A stretch of 64,000 nt of DNA from Dactylis glomerata. Lineage: Eukaryota; Streptophyta; Magnoliopsida; Poales; Poaceae. Within the stretch, counting starts at the first letter, position 1, and every line of letters begins with the position of its first letter. This document shows positions 12,875-24,413 of the stretch, piece after piece. The translations under genes and the position numbers were made by a program. The stretch spans positions 2,885,888-2,949,887 of the forward strand of contig QXEO01000235.1 in the NCBI GenBank assembly GCA_007115705.1, given 5' to 3'. The notes below the pieces were generated by a model. It did not search any database. It was given only the letters and a program-made list of their open reading frames with translations, and had not been told where the DNA came from.

Positions 12875-13200
12875 TAGTAATTTTTTGGTCATCTCCTTAT
12901 TTTAGATTGGGAATTCGGGATGCTCTAAAGTGATCAGCTACGCTGTACGGAGTGGTCATTTTAGGGCACGTACAATGGAATAACGTTAGCCTTCTTTTAG
13001 AGATGCCACGTAGGATTTTTTACTTAGTTGGATGAGAGAGAAATAAGAAAAGAAAGGTAGCCTTTTCTTAGCTAAGGGATGATCCCTTCGAAAATAAGAG
13101 AAGACTATTTTATGCATTGTACTATCTGTCTTCCCTTAGCCAATTAATTTCTTTATAAAAATAATTATTTCATATTAATTGTTAGGAATGACAATAAAGT

Positions 13201-13712
13201 CAGACTGAGAATGGGGACAAAGCCGCACCACACCCGCACCAAGCCATTAACAAAATGACATCACGATGACACCAAACCAAACCACTAATTAATCTCTACA
13301 GCCCACCCCGCACCAGCCCACAAGGCAGCAGCCCCCGAACCACACCGATCCCTTTTACTTTGGCGGGTTGAAACTATTCACAACCCACCCATAGAAGCCC
13401 GCCTCCAGAATACTGTATTTCATACGTGAGACATTGTGAGCACGTCCCGATCGTACAGCTGGCAGCGACAAGACTGGTCGCCTCGCGTTGTGTGGACGCC
13501 CCGACGGAGTAACGTGGGTCGAACCCATGGGTTTCAGCCCATTTCTGTATCTGTAGATTGACTCCAAACCGCACCGGTCCAATCCACTTAGCTCATCAGC
13601 CCGCACCAATCCGGACCGCTTTGTTGCAGCACCCATTTAAGACGGACCCAACTGTGACCGAAGCAAAACCCACCCCAAAATGCCCATTACCACCCGCACC
13701 CTTCCCAGGCTG
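13201..13712. mobile_element. Non-autonomous DNA transposon, 512 bp
   Basis: The ends are inverted: CAGACTGAGAATGGG at the left, and CAGCCTGGGAAGGGT reading inward from the right. Direct repeats ACAATAAAGT (13191-13200) and ACAATAAAGG (13713-13722) flank it and match at 9 of 10 positions. The CAG terminus resembles hAT elements, but the duplication is longer than the usual 8 bp, so a Mutator-like origin remains possible. It encodes no transposase. It lies 235 bp upstream of the PPR start codon and could affect that promoter. The AT-rich host sequence 12965-13190 includes GTACAATG and CATTGTAC as a possible older MITE. Confidence 0.7.
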
Positions 13713-13947
13713 ACAATAAAGGATAATATATTGTACAAGTTATATCTTATATTTTATCTAGATGATATGAAGGGCTAAGAGAAGACATGCCTTATCTGCC
13801 CTTTACACTAGCAGACCTTTCCATCAGGTGTCAGGTCAAACTTGCACTAAACGCACGGGCTTCTTCCACTGACTTGTGGTCCCCACAAGCCTAAACCCAT
13901 CGTCAGTCGTCTCCTCCCCCGGCCTCCTTCTCTTTCCCGAAGTCGTC

Positions 13948-16719
13948 ATGACTCCCGCTGGCCCGTGCCCTCCGGCCACCGGCACCGCCGTCACCAGCGC
14001 CGGCAAGCCAGCGACCGCAGGATCACGCGCCAACCTCCTCCCTACTTCTCCCCCAGCCGCGTCCAGTCTCCACCTTCCTCGCCTTCCCCCGCCACCTCCC
14101 CTTTCGTGCAGCAACCACGCCCTCGTCCCCGCTACCACATCCACCCTCTCCAGGAACCCCACCGCCGCCACCCTCTACCCATCCGATGATTCCCTCGCAT
14201 CCATGTCCCCGCGCGAGCAGACGGCGCTCCTCTCGCGGCAGCGCCACTGGCGCCGCGCCCACGACCTGTTCGACCGTTTGCGCGCGCTCCCGGGCTACGC
14301 CCCAAACCCTGTCCACTATAGCGTCCTCCTCCGACACCTCGCCCGCGCGCGCCGGTGGCCCGAGCTCCGCCGCCTCTGGCTCAGGATGTCCCGGGACGAC
14401 GCCCTGCCGCCCTCCAATCCAGCCTACGCCGCCCTCGCCGACGCTCTTGCTAAGGCCGGTTTGGCGCAGGAATCCCTCCTGCTTCTCCTGCACATGCGCG
14501 CACGAGGTGTGTCCCCTGACGAGGTATCCATGAACACCTTCGTCCGCATCCTCAAGAACAGTGGCCGCTACTCGGACGCACTCATCCTTTTCAGTAACTG
14601 GTGCGATGGCAGGTTTGATGTCGAATTTCTCCATATTGAATACAGAACGGTTGATTTCCATGGGCCTATGAAATTTTTGCTAGACGACATGTTCCATGAG
14701 AAACTTGATTCTGCTGGTGCACTGGGCATTGAGGAAGTTCCTAGGAAGCCAAAGCTTGTGGTGACGTATAACACTATGATTGATCTTTATGGAAAGGCTG
14801 GGAGGCTCAAGGACGCGCTGGAAATGTTTGTGGATATGCTGGCTTATCAAGTTATGCCAGACATATATACGTTCAATTCAATGATCAACGTATTCGGCTC
14901 ACATGGCAGCGTACAGGAGGCAGAGGTGCTGCTAGCTAACATGGTCATCAGGGGGATCACTCCAGACATTAGGACATACAATGTGCTGATGACGATGTTT
15001 GCATCAGTGGGGAATGTGGAGGGAGTTTTGAGATATTACCATCAAATTGCGAGGACTGGGTTATGTGCTGATGCTGTGAGCTATAGGATTATGCTGCAGG
15101 TGTTATGTGAGAGGAAGATGGTACATGAAGCAGAAGATGTGATCGAAGGGATTGTGAAGTCTGGCACTAGTGTTCATGAACAGTCCCTTCCAGTTGTCAT
15201 GAAGATGTACATTGATCAAGGATTGCTTGACAAAGCAAATGAATTCTTTGAAAGGCATTGCAGAGGTGAGGAGGTTTCATCCAGGAATTTTGCTGCCATC
15301 ATGGATGCTTTTGCAGAGAGGTGTCTTTGGGAAGAAGCCGAGCATGTTTTCCACTGTGATAGAGGAGCTGAGGGCAAGAGAGACGTAGTGGAATATAATG
15401 TGATGGTTAAGGCTTATGGTTTGGCAAAACGGTATGATAGAGTCACTTCTCTACTTGAGAACATGAAGGGCTCTGGTATCTCACCAGATGAGTGTACTTA
15501 CAATTCCTTAATTCAGATGTTTTCCATTGGTGGATTTCCACAGAGAGCTAAGAAGCTTTTGCATAAAATGAAAGACACAGGATTTAAACCGGCATGTGAG
15601 ACATACTCCGCTGTTATTAGATCTTACTCTCACAATTCTTTGGTATCTGAAGCCATAGATCTGTACAATGAAATGAAGGCCTCAGGTGTTGAGCCAAATG
15701 TGGTTGTTTATGGTTTGCTGATTGATATGTTTGCGGGGACAGGACAAGTAGACAAGGCACTGCACTACAGCAATTTGATGGAAGAATCTGGAATCGTTCC
15801 AAACCATATTATTTTGACTTCGGTTATCAAGGCCTATAGCAAGGTTAATTGCTGGAAGGAAGCACAAGAATTTTATGCAAGGATGAGGAACATGGATGGT
15901 GGCCCTGATATCATTGCCTCGAATACAATGCTAAACCTCTATGCAAAACTTGGGATGGTCATTGAGGCTAAGGCTATCTTTGACAGTTTGACGAGAAATA
16001 ATCAGGCTGATGATGTTTCATACATTACCATGATGTTCCTCTACAAGAACATGGGCTTGCTTAGTGAGTCCATTAAGATCGCCCGTGAATTACAGGATTC
16101 AGGTTTACTATCTGACTGTGCTGCATATAATGCTGTTATGGCATGTTATGTGGCCAACGGCAACTTGAGAGAATGTGCAGAACTGGTCCAGAAAATGGTG
16201 GAAGATAACATCTTTCCAGATGCCTCAATGTTTCGAATGATATTTTCTGCAATGAATAAAGTTAATATTTCACCTGAGGAAGTTTTGCAGTTAGAATCAG
16301 CATATAACGATGGTAGGAGTTCTGCCAAGCATGCTATACTTGCATTCTTGTTTTCCATGGCTGGCATGCATACGACTGCATTAAATATCTGTGAGCAACT
16401 TTTAAAGCCTGAGTTGACAATTGATCCATGTGCATACAATGTTGCCTTCAAGGTGTATGCTTCCTGTGGAGAGGTGGACAAAGCTTTCAGTTTGTTCATG
16501 CAGATGCATGCTTCAGGGCTAAAACCGGACACGGTTACCTACATCCATTTGTCAACTTGTTACGGGATATCTGGAATGTCAGAAAGCATGAGAAGGATAA
16601 ATGGTCTTCTTGCATATAGAAACAGCGAGTTTAGTAGGTCTTTACATAATGCACTGGTTTCATATAGAGAATCTGGAAACGATAATCTTGCTGCTCAGTT
16701 ATTAGTCAAGAAATGTTAA
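13948..16719 (+). CDS. P-class pentatricopeptide repeat protein, At1g73710-like
   Basis: An intronless 923-aa frame. I start at the first in-frame ATG (13948). The open frame reaches upstream to 13876, but only through a GTG. The N-terminal 75 or so residues are rich in Ala, Ser, Pro and Thr with few acidic residues, consistent with an organelle targeting peptide. From about residue 90 (SPREQTALLSRQRHWRRA) to the end there are tandem 35-residue helical hairpins such as VTYNTMIDLYGKAGRLKDAL. No E, DYW or SMR domain follows, so it is P-class. Proteins of this class bind organelle RNA sequence-specifically and act in processing, stability or translation. Domain order and key segments match Arabidopsis At1g73710. 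The C-terminus stops at LLVKKC and seems to lack the acidic tail I recall in that protein. GC content is very high in the first 600 bp and falls later, typical of grass genes. Targeting is inferred. Confidence 0.93.
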   Translation: MTPAGPCPPATGTAVTSAGKPATAGSRANLLPTSPPAASSLHLPRLPPPPPLSCSNHALVPATTSTLSRNPTAATLYPSDDSLASMSPREQTALLSRQRHWRRAHDLFDRLRALPGYAPNPVHYSVLLRHLARARRWPELRRLWLRMSRDDALPPSNPAYAALADALAKAGLAQESLLLLLHMRARGVSPDEVSMNTFVRILKNSGRYSDALILFSNWCDGRFDVEFLHIEYRTVDFHGPMKFLLDDMFHEKLDSAGALGIEEVPRKPKLVVTYNTMIDLYGKAGRLKDALEMFVDMLAYQVMPDIYTFNSMINVFGSHGSVQEAEVLLANMVIRGITPDIRTYNVLMTMFASVGNVEGVLRYYHQIARTGLCADAVSYRIMLQVLCERKMVHEAEDVIEGIVKSGTSVHEQSLPVVMKMYIDQGLLDKANEFFERHCRGEEVSSRNFAAIMDAFAERCLWEEAEHVFHCDRGAEGKRDVVEYNVMVKAYGLAKRYDRVTSLLENMKGSGISPDECTYNSLIQMFSIGGFPQRAKKLLHKMKDTGFKPACETYSAVIRSYSHNSLVSEAIDLYNEMKASGVEPNVVVYGLLIDMFAGTGQVDKALHYSNLMEESGIVPNHIILTSVIKAYSKVNCWKEAQEFYARMRNMDGGPDIIASNTMLNLYAKLGMVIEAKAIFDSLTRNNQADDVSYITMMFLYKNMGLLSESIKIARELQDSGLLSDCAAYNAVMACYVANGNLRECAELVQKMVEDNIFPDASMFRMIFSAMNKVNISPEEVLQLESAYNDGRSSAKHAILAFLFSMAGMHTTALNICEQLLKPELTIDPCAYNVAFKVYASCGEVDKAFSLFMQMHASGLKPDTVTYIHLSTCYGISGMSESMRRINGLLAYRNSEFSRSLHNALVSYRESGNDNLAAQLLVKKC

Positions 16720-18363
16720 GATAGTTCACGTAAGGAGCTTTAAATACACAAGGTGATGATGACTTTATTGTGGACTTTGAAACTGGAGGTAATGTAATTG
16801 ATTATTGGAGGTGACTCAAACTGCTTTCAATATATAGAGAGAAGGGTTCAGACTTTAGAATCAATAATATGATTGATGATTGGAGGTGAGCCTAGTCAAT
16901 CTCTTAATTCAAACGTCATCACATTTTTTCCACTTATTTAATTCCGAATGTGCTGTTAGCTTACTCCTCACCAATTCTGACAGGGATACATTATATTGTG
17001 TCTATCATCATGAAATGAGCACGTGCAACGCTACACATGCAGTTAAGGGGCTGACCATGCCCATGGCTCCATGTGAAGTGGGCACAGCTTGTGCATGGAA
17101 ACTGGCAAACTGCAGTTTTGCAGATGAAGGTGATGTTCTAGAAGTGATGCTTTCAGTGTATCTGCTGGGAGTTTGTCTCTGGAGACAGAATAAGTGGTTA
17201 GTAAATTTGTAGTAGCTGCAGCATTTTTTTCTTTGACACATTACTCTGTTAATTATATGCTCCATTATAACACCATATCAAGATATGATTCCGCTGTCTC
17301 ACACTCTAGCTAAAGCTCATTGAAAGGTGAGATGACCTGTCCGCTTATAGTCAATAGTGGCACTGAGGTATACTGATCCTCGGCGAATTTCAGCGCGCAG
17401 ATCCCCTCTGTACATTGGGCTCTTGGCACCCTCTTTAACTTTATGAAAGCTTTATCTAAACGGAGGACCATATACATTGAGTAACTGATCTCACATGTGT
17501 GTTATCATTGACCCGAGCACCTTAGAGCTGGTTTCTTAGCCCATTCTTTGGTCTCAGTTACTACTTGCATTCAAAATCTTTGGGCCATCATGCAGCCAGC
17601 TAGCTGATGAAACCAACTCTTCATCACTAAGTAGTTTGAATTGAAACGCCTGAAGAGCATTGAGCTCTCACTCATGTTGACAATCCAGGTGTTGTGCCTG
17701 CCCTCTCTCTGAAAGCTGTCCGGATATATCAATACAACTTCAAGTGCTTCTGAAGAGGATAAAAGGCAGAGGTGATAGGTGGTGCTTTCTTTAACCTCAG
17801 TATATGATACAACATACTCAGGTATTCTGTCTCGTGTCTTTTTTCTTCAAGAAGAAACATAGTTCTCTGAGGGGGTTGTTTATGTGCAGTTGGCTGGGAG
17901 CCTGCACAAGTTGCGCTGACTGTAAAGTTTGGGAAAGCTGAGGTTACAAGCAGCAGCCGCTGCGTTGGTTGTTCCACATCTATGTAAAGATTTTTCGTGC
18001 GAGGTACTGAATTGATCTCTTGGAATATTTTCTCTTGTGCATTAATTTATCTTTATCGTATTACAGTTGATCATGATTACTCAGTGGTACTAGGAACCTG
18101 AACAATGGAATGTCTCAACTCCTTTTTGTCTGCTCTCACTAAATTCAAGGGAATGAAAAATTTGTCCTCTTCACTTTGTTGACTTAGGATGTTTTCTAAC
18201 ACAGATGCAATGAAACATCTGTAAGTGGCGCTAGCATATTACACGACAAATATTAATGTAGAATCTATCCTGTTATAATATCTATTACATGTGTATACAA
18301 CCATGATACATCTTGATTAATTTGATCGTGTTAGCTCTTGAGCAGAAAGAATCAGCGCAATGC
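16720..18363. other. PPR 3' flank, no further gene recognised
   Basis: This should contain the 3' UTR of the PPR gene. A near-repeat, GATTATTGGAGGTGA and GATGATTGGAGGTGA, occurs at about 16801 and 16874. Frames at 16880-17212 and 17729-17977 show no domain or codon bias I can support. Confidence 0.5.
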
Positions 18364-18553
18364 TGATGCTTAGCAATTTTTTTACGAAAAGGTAGTCGGA
18401 GCTGCTTTTCATTGATTAATCATGAGGAGGGTACAGAAGTACAGGTCAATAAATCAAACACAAAAACTGAAACTCTATAACAACAGCATAAGCACCCCAA
18501 ATTTTATTTCGGCGCTCTAGCTCAGCTAGCTAGGCAGTCTGATGCTTAGCATT
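18364..18553 (-). mobile_element. 5'-truncated LINE 3' end with target duplication
   Basis: About 160 bp inserted between the direct repeats TGATGCTTAGCAATT (18364-18378) and TGATGCTTAGCATT (18540-18553). The left side carries a T-run followed by ACGAAAAGG. This is the reverse complement of the A-rich 3' tail typical of plant LINEs, so the element lies on the minus strand. A long variable target duplication plus a terminal A-tract indicates target-primed reverse transcription. It sits just past the 3' end of the bHLH gene. Confidence 0.65.
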
Positions 18554-18757
18554 GGCACCGGCACGAATCAGTGATCTAATCAACATAATAAGATACATTT
18601 GATGTTTAATTTACTTGTGGCTGTAGGTACACAGATACAACTCTAAATTAACCTCATGATTTGGCCTTTCTCTAACCTTATGTTAACCACAAATTATTAC
18701 CCGTGCAGTAAGCAACAATAATTGTAATAATCAAATAATAGTACGCAATAAAGTAAA

Positions 18758-21700
18758 TCATCGGTATAGGCAGCTCCTGTAGGGTGGGGTCCAATAATCC
18801 GGGCCGTTGCTATCCCTGTACACCTGAGGCGTGCAGGAGACTGGCACCAAGCACAGCCCTCGACTCCTTAGATCAGCCTCAGCCTCTGCCTTCTCCTTCC
18901 TATCCAACCCTCCCCATGGGTTGTAATCCTGATATAAAGAAGGAATAACATGATATTATATGCATAAAAATATTGGGACGTGCCAGCTGTATGGCTTATC
19001 ACCCGTAATACTGCCCGTTAAAAACCACGAAAAAGTTTGATAGCTACTGATCTGAGGTGACCGATCAGTTTGAGAATAAAGAACAAAACACTGGCTTGAA
19101 AGATTGAATTCACTAACTCTTAGGTTAGTTATTTCATAGATGTGTAGGTTTTTTACTTCTTACTTGATAGAATCGGTCATGCTTGTGGTTTCCTATGAAG
19201 CTTTACAACTATCAGTTTGCAAGAACTCTGAAGAGGTTCTAGACATGTAGATTAAAAGAGAAGTTCCGTGTATGTAGCTTGTGTTGTTTTACCTTGCTGC
19301 TACTTGACTTCATGTAAGGATCACTGAGCAGCTGCATGAAAAAGACAAGAAAATAGTGAGTCAAATTGGAACCAAACAAAAGTGGGGTTCCCAGATAGAT
19401 ATGCGAAAAGTTTTCCATGTCGTATCATGAACTGATAGAGCCAAACTGCAAAAGGAGGTAGCAACGGGGCCATGACCATGCATTCCATTACACAAAAGCA
19501 GGAGCACTAGTGACACTCATGCTGTACAAAATACGAACAAAGGAAGGCTATCATGGGCCCCTCCAAGAGTCGGGCATGAATGAATTGATTAGCTATAGGA
19601 CTGAGGCGTGACACGTGTCAACTGTTAATTGGTCCTTTTTTCATGATCATTCCCCTCAAACTAATCTTAAGGAGTGGCTTTCCCCCAGAAATATTAGGGC
19701 CTTTTGCAAAACATCCTTTTTGACAAATCAATAATTGCAGTGATTATGTTGCGCGAGTCAGAAAAGGATTGTAGAAAGCTCTCAATTATCAAAATGTGTT
19801 AAGGACAGAAAGCTTCCACATCCTTTTACTGATCATGTTGATTGATTAATCCTTTAATAGCATATGCATTATATGAAAGCAAACATAGATATGCCGTTGA
19901 TATCAGTTTGCTGAAGGCTTATCCAAATTATTTTCCAAATAGCTAAGTTACCAGCTAACTGTGTGAACTTAATATGGAAAAAAAATTATTTCTATCATTA
20001 GGAAGGCTTACAAGATTATGAGGGAACTATATGCAGAAGTATGCTTACCAAGTAGTTAAAGTTAATCAATTCAAGAAGTGAATATATAAATCAGTTCACG
20101 TATGAAAATGACAATAAATAATTAGTCCTCCAGAGGGAAGAAAATGGTTAGGAAGGTAAGTTACCTGCAATTGTTCATGCAACCACTTGATGTAATTTAT
20201 CGCCTCATATAGAACTGATGCTGTATCAGTCTGTACATCGTGCAAAAGAGGAACAGTCATCATTGCGCTGCAAATGTACATGAAAAAAAAAACCCGAACA
20301 TGTTTGAACTTACCTTCCCAAATGGTGAAACAATCTGTTGAAGTGCGGTTATCTTGTCTCCTAACTTTACTTTTGGCACTTGCCCCTGCTAAATGGAGGC
20401 CTAATTAATTAATCAAATAAGCAATGCTACTCATGCATATATGAAGTTTCGTGCATAAGACAACAATAATCGACATCATAAATTGGTTTGGGGAAATTGG
20501 TATCATTAAGTTGATTTCCATGGTGTTGCAAACATGCATATGGTATGCGTTGAATAATTCATGAGTTAGCACTTTCAAGGAAGTTCTTAACGAATGTAAC
20601 TGTGACAAAAGAACAAGTTGAGCTTATTGAGAGAGTCCCAATACTGATTTTCGGAAATTTTCCAGCTCAATGCTCCAAGGATTTAATTATTTTGCACATT
20701 TTCCAAGTAAGAGAGAATTGGTTGAGACTGTTGATAGGCTAACATATTGAATCAGAATCACCCATTGACGTTAGAAGAAGATCAGTAGGCAAGTGCAAGT
20801 GTGCTAGCATACTTTGAGAGAGGAGGAGGTGGGCGATGAGGCTTCGTGCTTGGACTTCTTCACGTTCCCCTCCGATCCCTTCTCCTCCTCCGATCTCTTC
20901 TTCTTCCCCTCGCTCGACGCCGCCTTGCCGCCACCGCTGCTCGTCTTCGCCTACGCACACAAGTGTATACGTACGATATTATCGATCGATCAGAGTGAGC
21001 ACTGAGCATGCATATGCATGCACTAGCTTATTTCTTGCACGTACCGGCGACGAGCTCTCCTGCCCTTGCTTCTTATTGCTGTACTCCGCCGAAGACGCCC
21101 TCGCCGGCGACGCTGACGGCGCAGGCTTTCCTATCGCCCCGCCGAACGATATCAGGTCTGACAGGCTCCTAGCGTCGCCACTATTATTGTTGCTTCCCCA
21201 CTGCACCTCCATGGTAGGGTCACCGCCACCGTACATTCTGTTGCTGAGCCCTAGCATGGAGCTGTACCCTAGCCCGATGGGCCTTGTGAAATCTTGGCTG
21301 CTGGTGCTGCTGCTCCCGGCCGCTTCCTGCAGCATCGTCGCGCCATGGCCGCTCATCTCGTGCTTCACATTGCCGCCAGAGTCCAGAAATAGGGCCTTGG
21401 CGCCGCCGTGGCCCATGGCGGCGGCGTCATCGCATTGGCCCACGCGTCCGTGGAGCTGGCCGCCGTCGGCGTGGCACGGGTTTGGCGGCGCGATGGACCA
21501 GTTGCTCACCAGGTCCGAGAGGTTCGCCGTGAGCCGCTCTGGCGCGACGTGGTGGTGAGCGAGCGCATTGACGTAGCCAGATCCGGCTAGGTGCTTCTCC
21601 ATATTGGCCGTGTTGAACTGGTGGACGTCCGGCCATGGGCCACCGCCGCCACCGCCATGGCTTCCCCCGTACTCCATTTTCTTGAGGTAGTCGCAGGCTG

Positions 21701-23342
21701 GCGGCTCGGCGAAGAGCTCCGGGGCTAGTGTCCTCGAGTTAAGCAGATCGAGGAAGTTCTCACTGTCGTCGTGGGCGTCATGCACCGCCTGCATGCTCCT
21801 GCCAACCTCGCCGCCGGTGCCCCTGAGTTATATGGTCCAAAGAGGCAATAAAAAGGTGAACAAGAGATCGCGAGGACTTGTAGTCTTGTACAACAGTACT
21901 AGTCCTGCTTGACGACAATTAAATTAGGTTATGCAACTTAGCTAGTCCTGCTTATTTTGTCATCTATCATTAGGCAATCAATTAAAGTGTGGAAAGCCTC
22001 TTTGAGACGAAGAGAATGTAAAGAAGGTATCATCTTTGGGAAATGGACTAAAGTACTACCAGTACTAGCAAGCACGGGGACACTGATGCTTTGATATGGT
22101 TCCACTTTTTGGCTAGCCATCCCAAACAAACAAATCTTAGTTGCATCTCCACTTAAATATTTAAGTACTAACTGACAGTAGCTTATGTAGTTTGGCATTG
22201 TTATCTAGCTAGGTTCTACAAAAGCCTAAGCAACTCTATATACGCAAGCATGGAGCTTTATCATTATATTCTTTAAAGAAGAAACAAAATTTTGTTCGAA
22301 GCAAGCAATCTCACTTATGCTGATTCCAGTTCCAGTAGCCTTACCTGCAAGTCTACTTCATATTATTTAAAATTTCGGCAACCTATCAGGAAGAAGAACC
22401 TTATGACCGAAGAATCACAGTTGATGCCTCTACATGCATTATGCATACACATGTAACCCTGGTAAACCGAAAGGCGCATCTAGATTTGCATTGTCAGAAT
22501 TACGCTTTCCTGTATCACACTGTTTGTAAAGCTAGCTGGCTCCTTTGCTTTGCCTTGCTTTGCTTTTGTTTCTCTCTTGTGCTAGCTTTCCCCTGCATGC
22601 TGCCACTGGTTCTCTAGAGTCTAGATTGGAACCTATCATCTTCATTTTGTAATATATTCATATATATAGGTATTTATGCTTGCACATATATTCTTGTCCC
22701 ATTTTAAATTCTTCTTTAATTAGCGTAGGTTAACTAGGGAATCGATGGAGATGAGAATTAAGGCCAGCAGGATGGATTAGATCAATCGAAACCGATATCA
22801 TGACACTAGCTAGGTAGACAATATATATTCGCGAGATTAGAATCTAGGCAAAGCGATGCCGCTTTCTTTTTCTCTCTGTCGGACAAGAGGTAGTGGACGC
22901 ATGCCGTCTTTTCACGCTCCGGCCTTTCGAATATGCAAATATGCATGTAGTGATGGTTTCTGTACTCTACTACTCACATGAGGACTTGATTCCAGAGGTG
23001 GCTCTCGGCGGCTGCGGCGGCGGCGGCCGAGGAGTCGTCCATGCTGATGCCGGAGTGGTTGGTGGTGGAAGTGTTGGTGTAGGAGGTCTGCATGGTGGCG
23101 TTGGAGGCCGACATGTCGTCTTCCGCGCCGGAGGAAGACGTCCGGTGCTGCTGTTGCTGCTGATGGTGAGCGAGTGGTGGCCACCGTGGAGCAGCAGCGG
23201 CGGCGGGCGGTGGTGGCCAGGCTGGGGTAGTGGAGTAGGGATGCATGTCGCGCCACCAGGAGGCCGTCGATGGCTGGTGCGGCGGCGCAGGCGGTGAGCT
23301 CGCGACGGAGGCCTCGGAGCTCTCCTGGGCCATGCACTGCAT
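18758..23342 (-). CDS. Atypical bHLH transcription factor (bHLH68/112/123-like clade)
   Basis: Seven minus-strand exons join in frame, each with GT...AG borders: 23342-22978, 21822-21045, 20950-20813, 20385-20314, 20230-20165, 19331-19293 and 18928-18758 (stop TGA 18758-18760). They give about 542 aa. The first in-frame ATG is at 23342; a second ATG at 23333 (MAQESSE) has a better +4 G. The bHLH domain spans exons 4-5. Helix 1 and the loop include KLGDKITALQQIVSPFGK; helix 2 includes TDTASVLYEAINYIKWLHEQ. The basic region is weak (VPKVK before LGDK) and lacks the His-Glu-Arg set that reads E-boxes, as in this plant subfamily. Upstream lie Ala-, His/Gln- and Gly-rich low-complexity stretches and a Lys-rich segment (exon 3) that could be a nuclear signal. 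The tail after the domain (RSRGLCLVPVSCTPQVYR) is conserved in relatives. It probably acts in the nucleus as a dimer; its targets are unknown. Intron 1 is 1155 bp. Confidence 0.92.
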
Positions 23343-23939
23343 GCACAACGTACGTGCCTGGTGCAAGCTTGACAATTAATCAAGCCTGTGCTTGGGCGTG
23401 TGGCGGGGTAGTAGAGGTGGGAATGAAGGAGAGGAGAGAGGGAGGAGGAGGAATTTGGCTTTGTCTAGAGGTGATAGGAGTTCGTGGGTGTCTGCTCTGC
23501 TGTGAGCTTTTTAAAGGAGGGGATTGGGATGGCTACGCTGGTGGTGATGTCACACGCTCCGGAATAGTCCCTGTCTTTGGACATCTCAATCCTTTTGGGG
23601 ATCTGGTTAAGCAATGGGCGGGCGTCACCGTTAGTCTACCTATCTAGTGAGCGAGTGGTAGAGTACGAAAGAATGTCTTTATGGCTGCTACGTGTGCGTG
23701 CTAGCACACATAGCTTTGGGGTAAGGCTGAGGAAAATAGCTCGGTTCGTTAAGTTACTCTGAGGTCGAACTATGTATGTAGTTTGAGAGGAACAAAATGC
23801 ACCGACAGTCTATGAACTTGGATTGGATGTGCACTTTATTAGACATAACCTAGCAGATTCTGCAGCCAGTCTCGTTTCAATTTCAGTACCAATGAGGCCA
23901 AGCGAGCGCAAATAATCATCATTTTGTCTATGACAATAC
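23343..23939 (-). promoter_or_regulatory. Probable bHLH promoter and 5' UTR
   Basis: Sequence upstream of the bHLH start. On the minus strand a TTTAAAAAG run lies at about 23507-23515, some 165 bp before the ATG, and is a possible TATA-like element. CT-rich tracts (about 23421-23450), common in grass 5' UTRs, lie between it and the ATG. The region is closed at 23940 by a retrotransposon LTR, so the proximal promoter is at most about 600 bp before mobile DNA. Confidence 0.4.
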
Positions 23940-24413
23940 TGTCGTGGGAATGGCAACGGCAGGTGCTACCGGGGTAGCGAATGAGAAGGATGGGGCAAGG
24001 GAGTTGCAGCCATCCGCGGATCGAGATTGCAAGACACAAAGGTTTTACCCAGGTTCGGCCCCTCTAAGAGTAAAGACCTACGTCCTACTTCATCTAGATT
24101 GATATTGATGTTGTTACAAGGGTTGCGAGTCCAAGCATTGGGCGTAAGACTGCTTCTATAGGGTGTATAATGGAGCGGATCCCCTCTACGTCTCTCTAGC
24201 ATTGCTTATATAGCAGTCGCCAGGCTAGGGGGCCGAGTCTGTTAGAGACTCGGTCTTTGACCTAATTGACTGGGCCTAGCTACGCTTCTGGGCTTCATGT
24301 TCCACTCGCCAGGCCTCACGTAGTGGGCCATCCAGTCGCCGTGCCTCCCAAGTCAGTCTCCATGTACGAAGTATCCTCTTCATGGGCCATCCCCGAGTGG
24401 CATATCCCCGACA
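23940..24413 (-). repeat. 3' LTR of a Tat-like gypsy element
   Basis: A 474-bp LTR with inverted ends TGTCGTGGG and CCCCGACA. On the minus strand it starts TGTCGGGGATATGCC, preceded by a purine-rich stretch (ACTCGGGGACTAC, 24414-24426) that fits a polypurine tract. It is therefore the 3' LTR of a minus-strand element whose body lies to the right. A TATA sequence (TATATAAGC on the minus strand, 24205-24213) is the likely LTR promoter. The flank at 23935-23939 is ATACT; its partner was not found. Confidence 0.75.

Noticed and set aside
13876..13947. Upstream extension of the PPR protein
   Set aside because: It begins with GTG, not ATG. The ATG at 13948 is the first standard start in frame.
13836..14661. 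Long minus-strand frames opposite the PPR gene's N-terminus
   Set aside because: They are shadows caused by the high GC of the real coding strand; no start context or homology.
18511..18540. tRNA-like A-box (TAGCTCAGCTAG) suggesting a tRNA gene or tRNA-derived SINE
   Set aside because: No B-box, acceptor stem or cloverleaf follows, and the insert's T-run puts the element on the opposite strand. The LINE-tail reading fits better.
20836..21558. 240-aa plus-strand frame
   Set aside because: It is antisense to exons 2 and 3 of the bHLH gene and spans their intron.
23343..23375. Eleven-residue upstream extension of the bHLH protein
   Set aside because: It would start from TTG. In-frame ATGs occur at 23342 and 23333.
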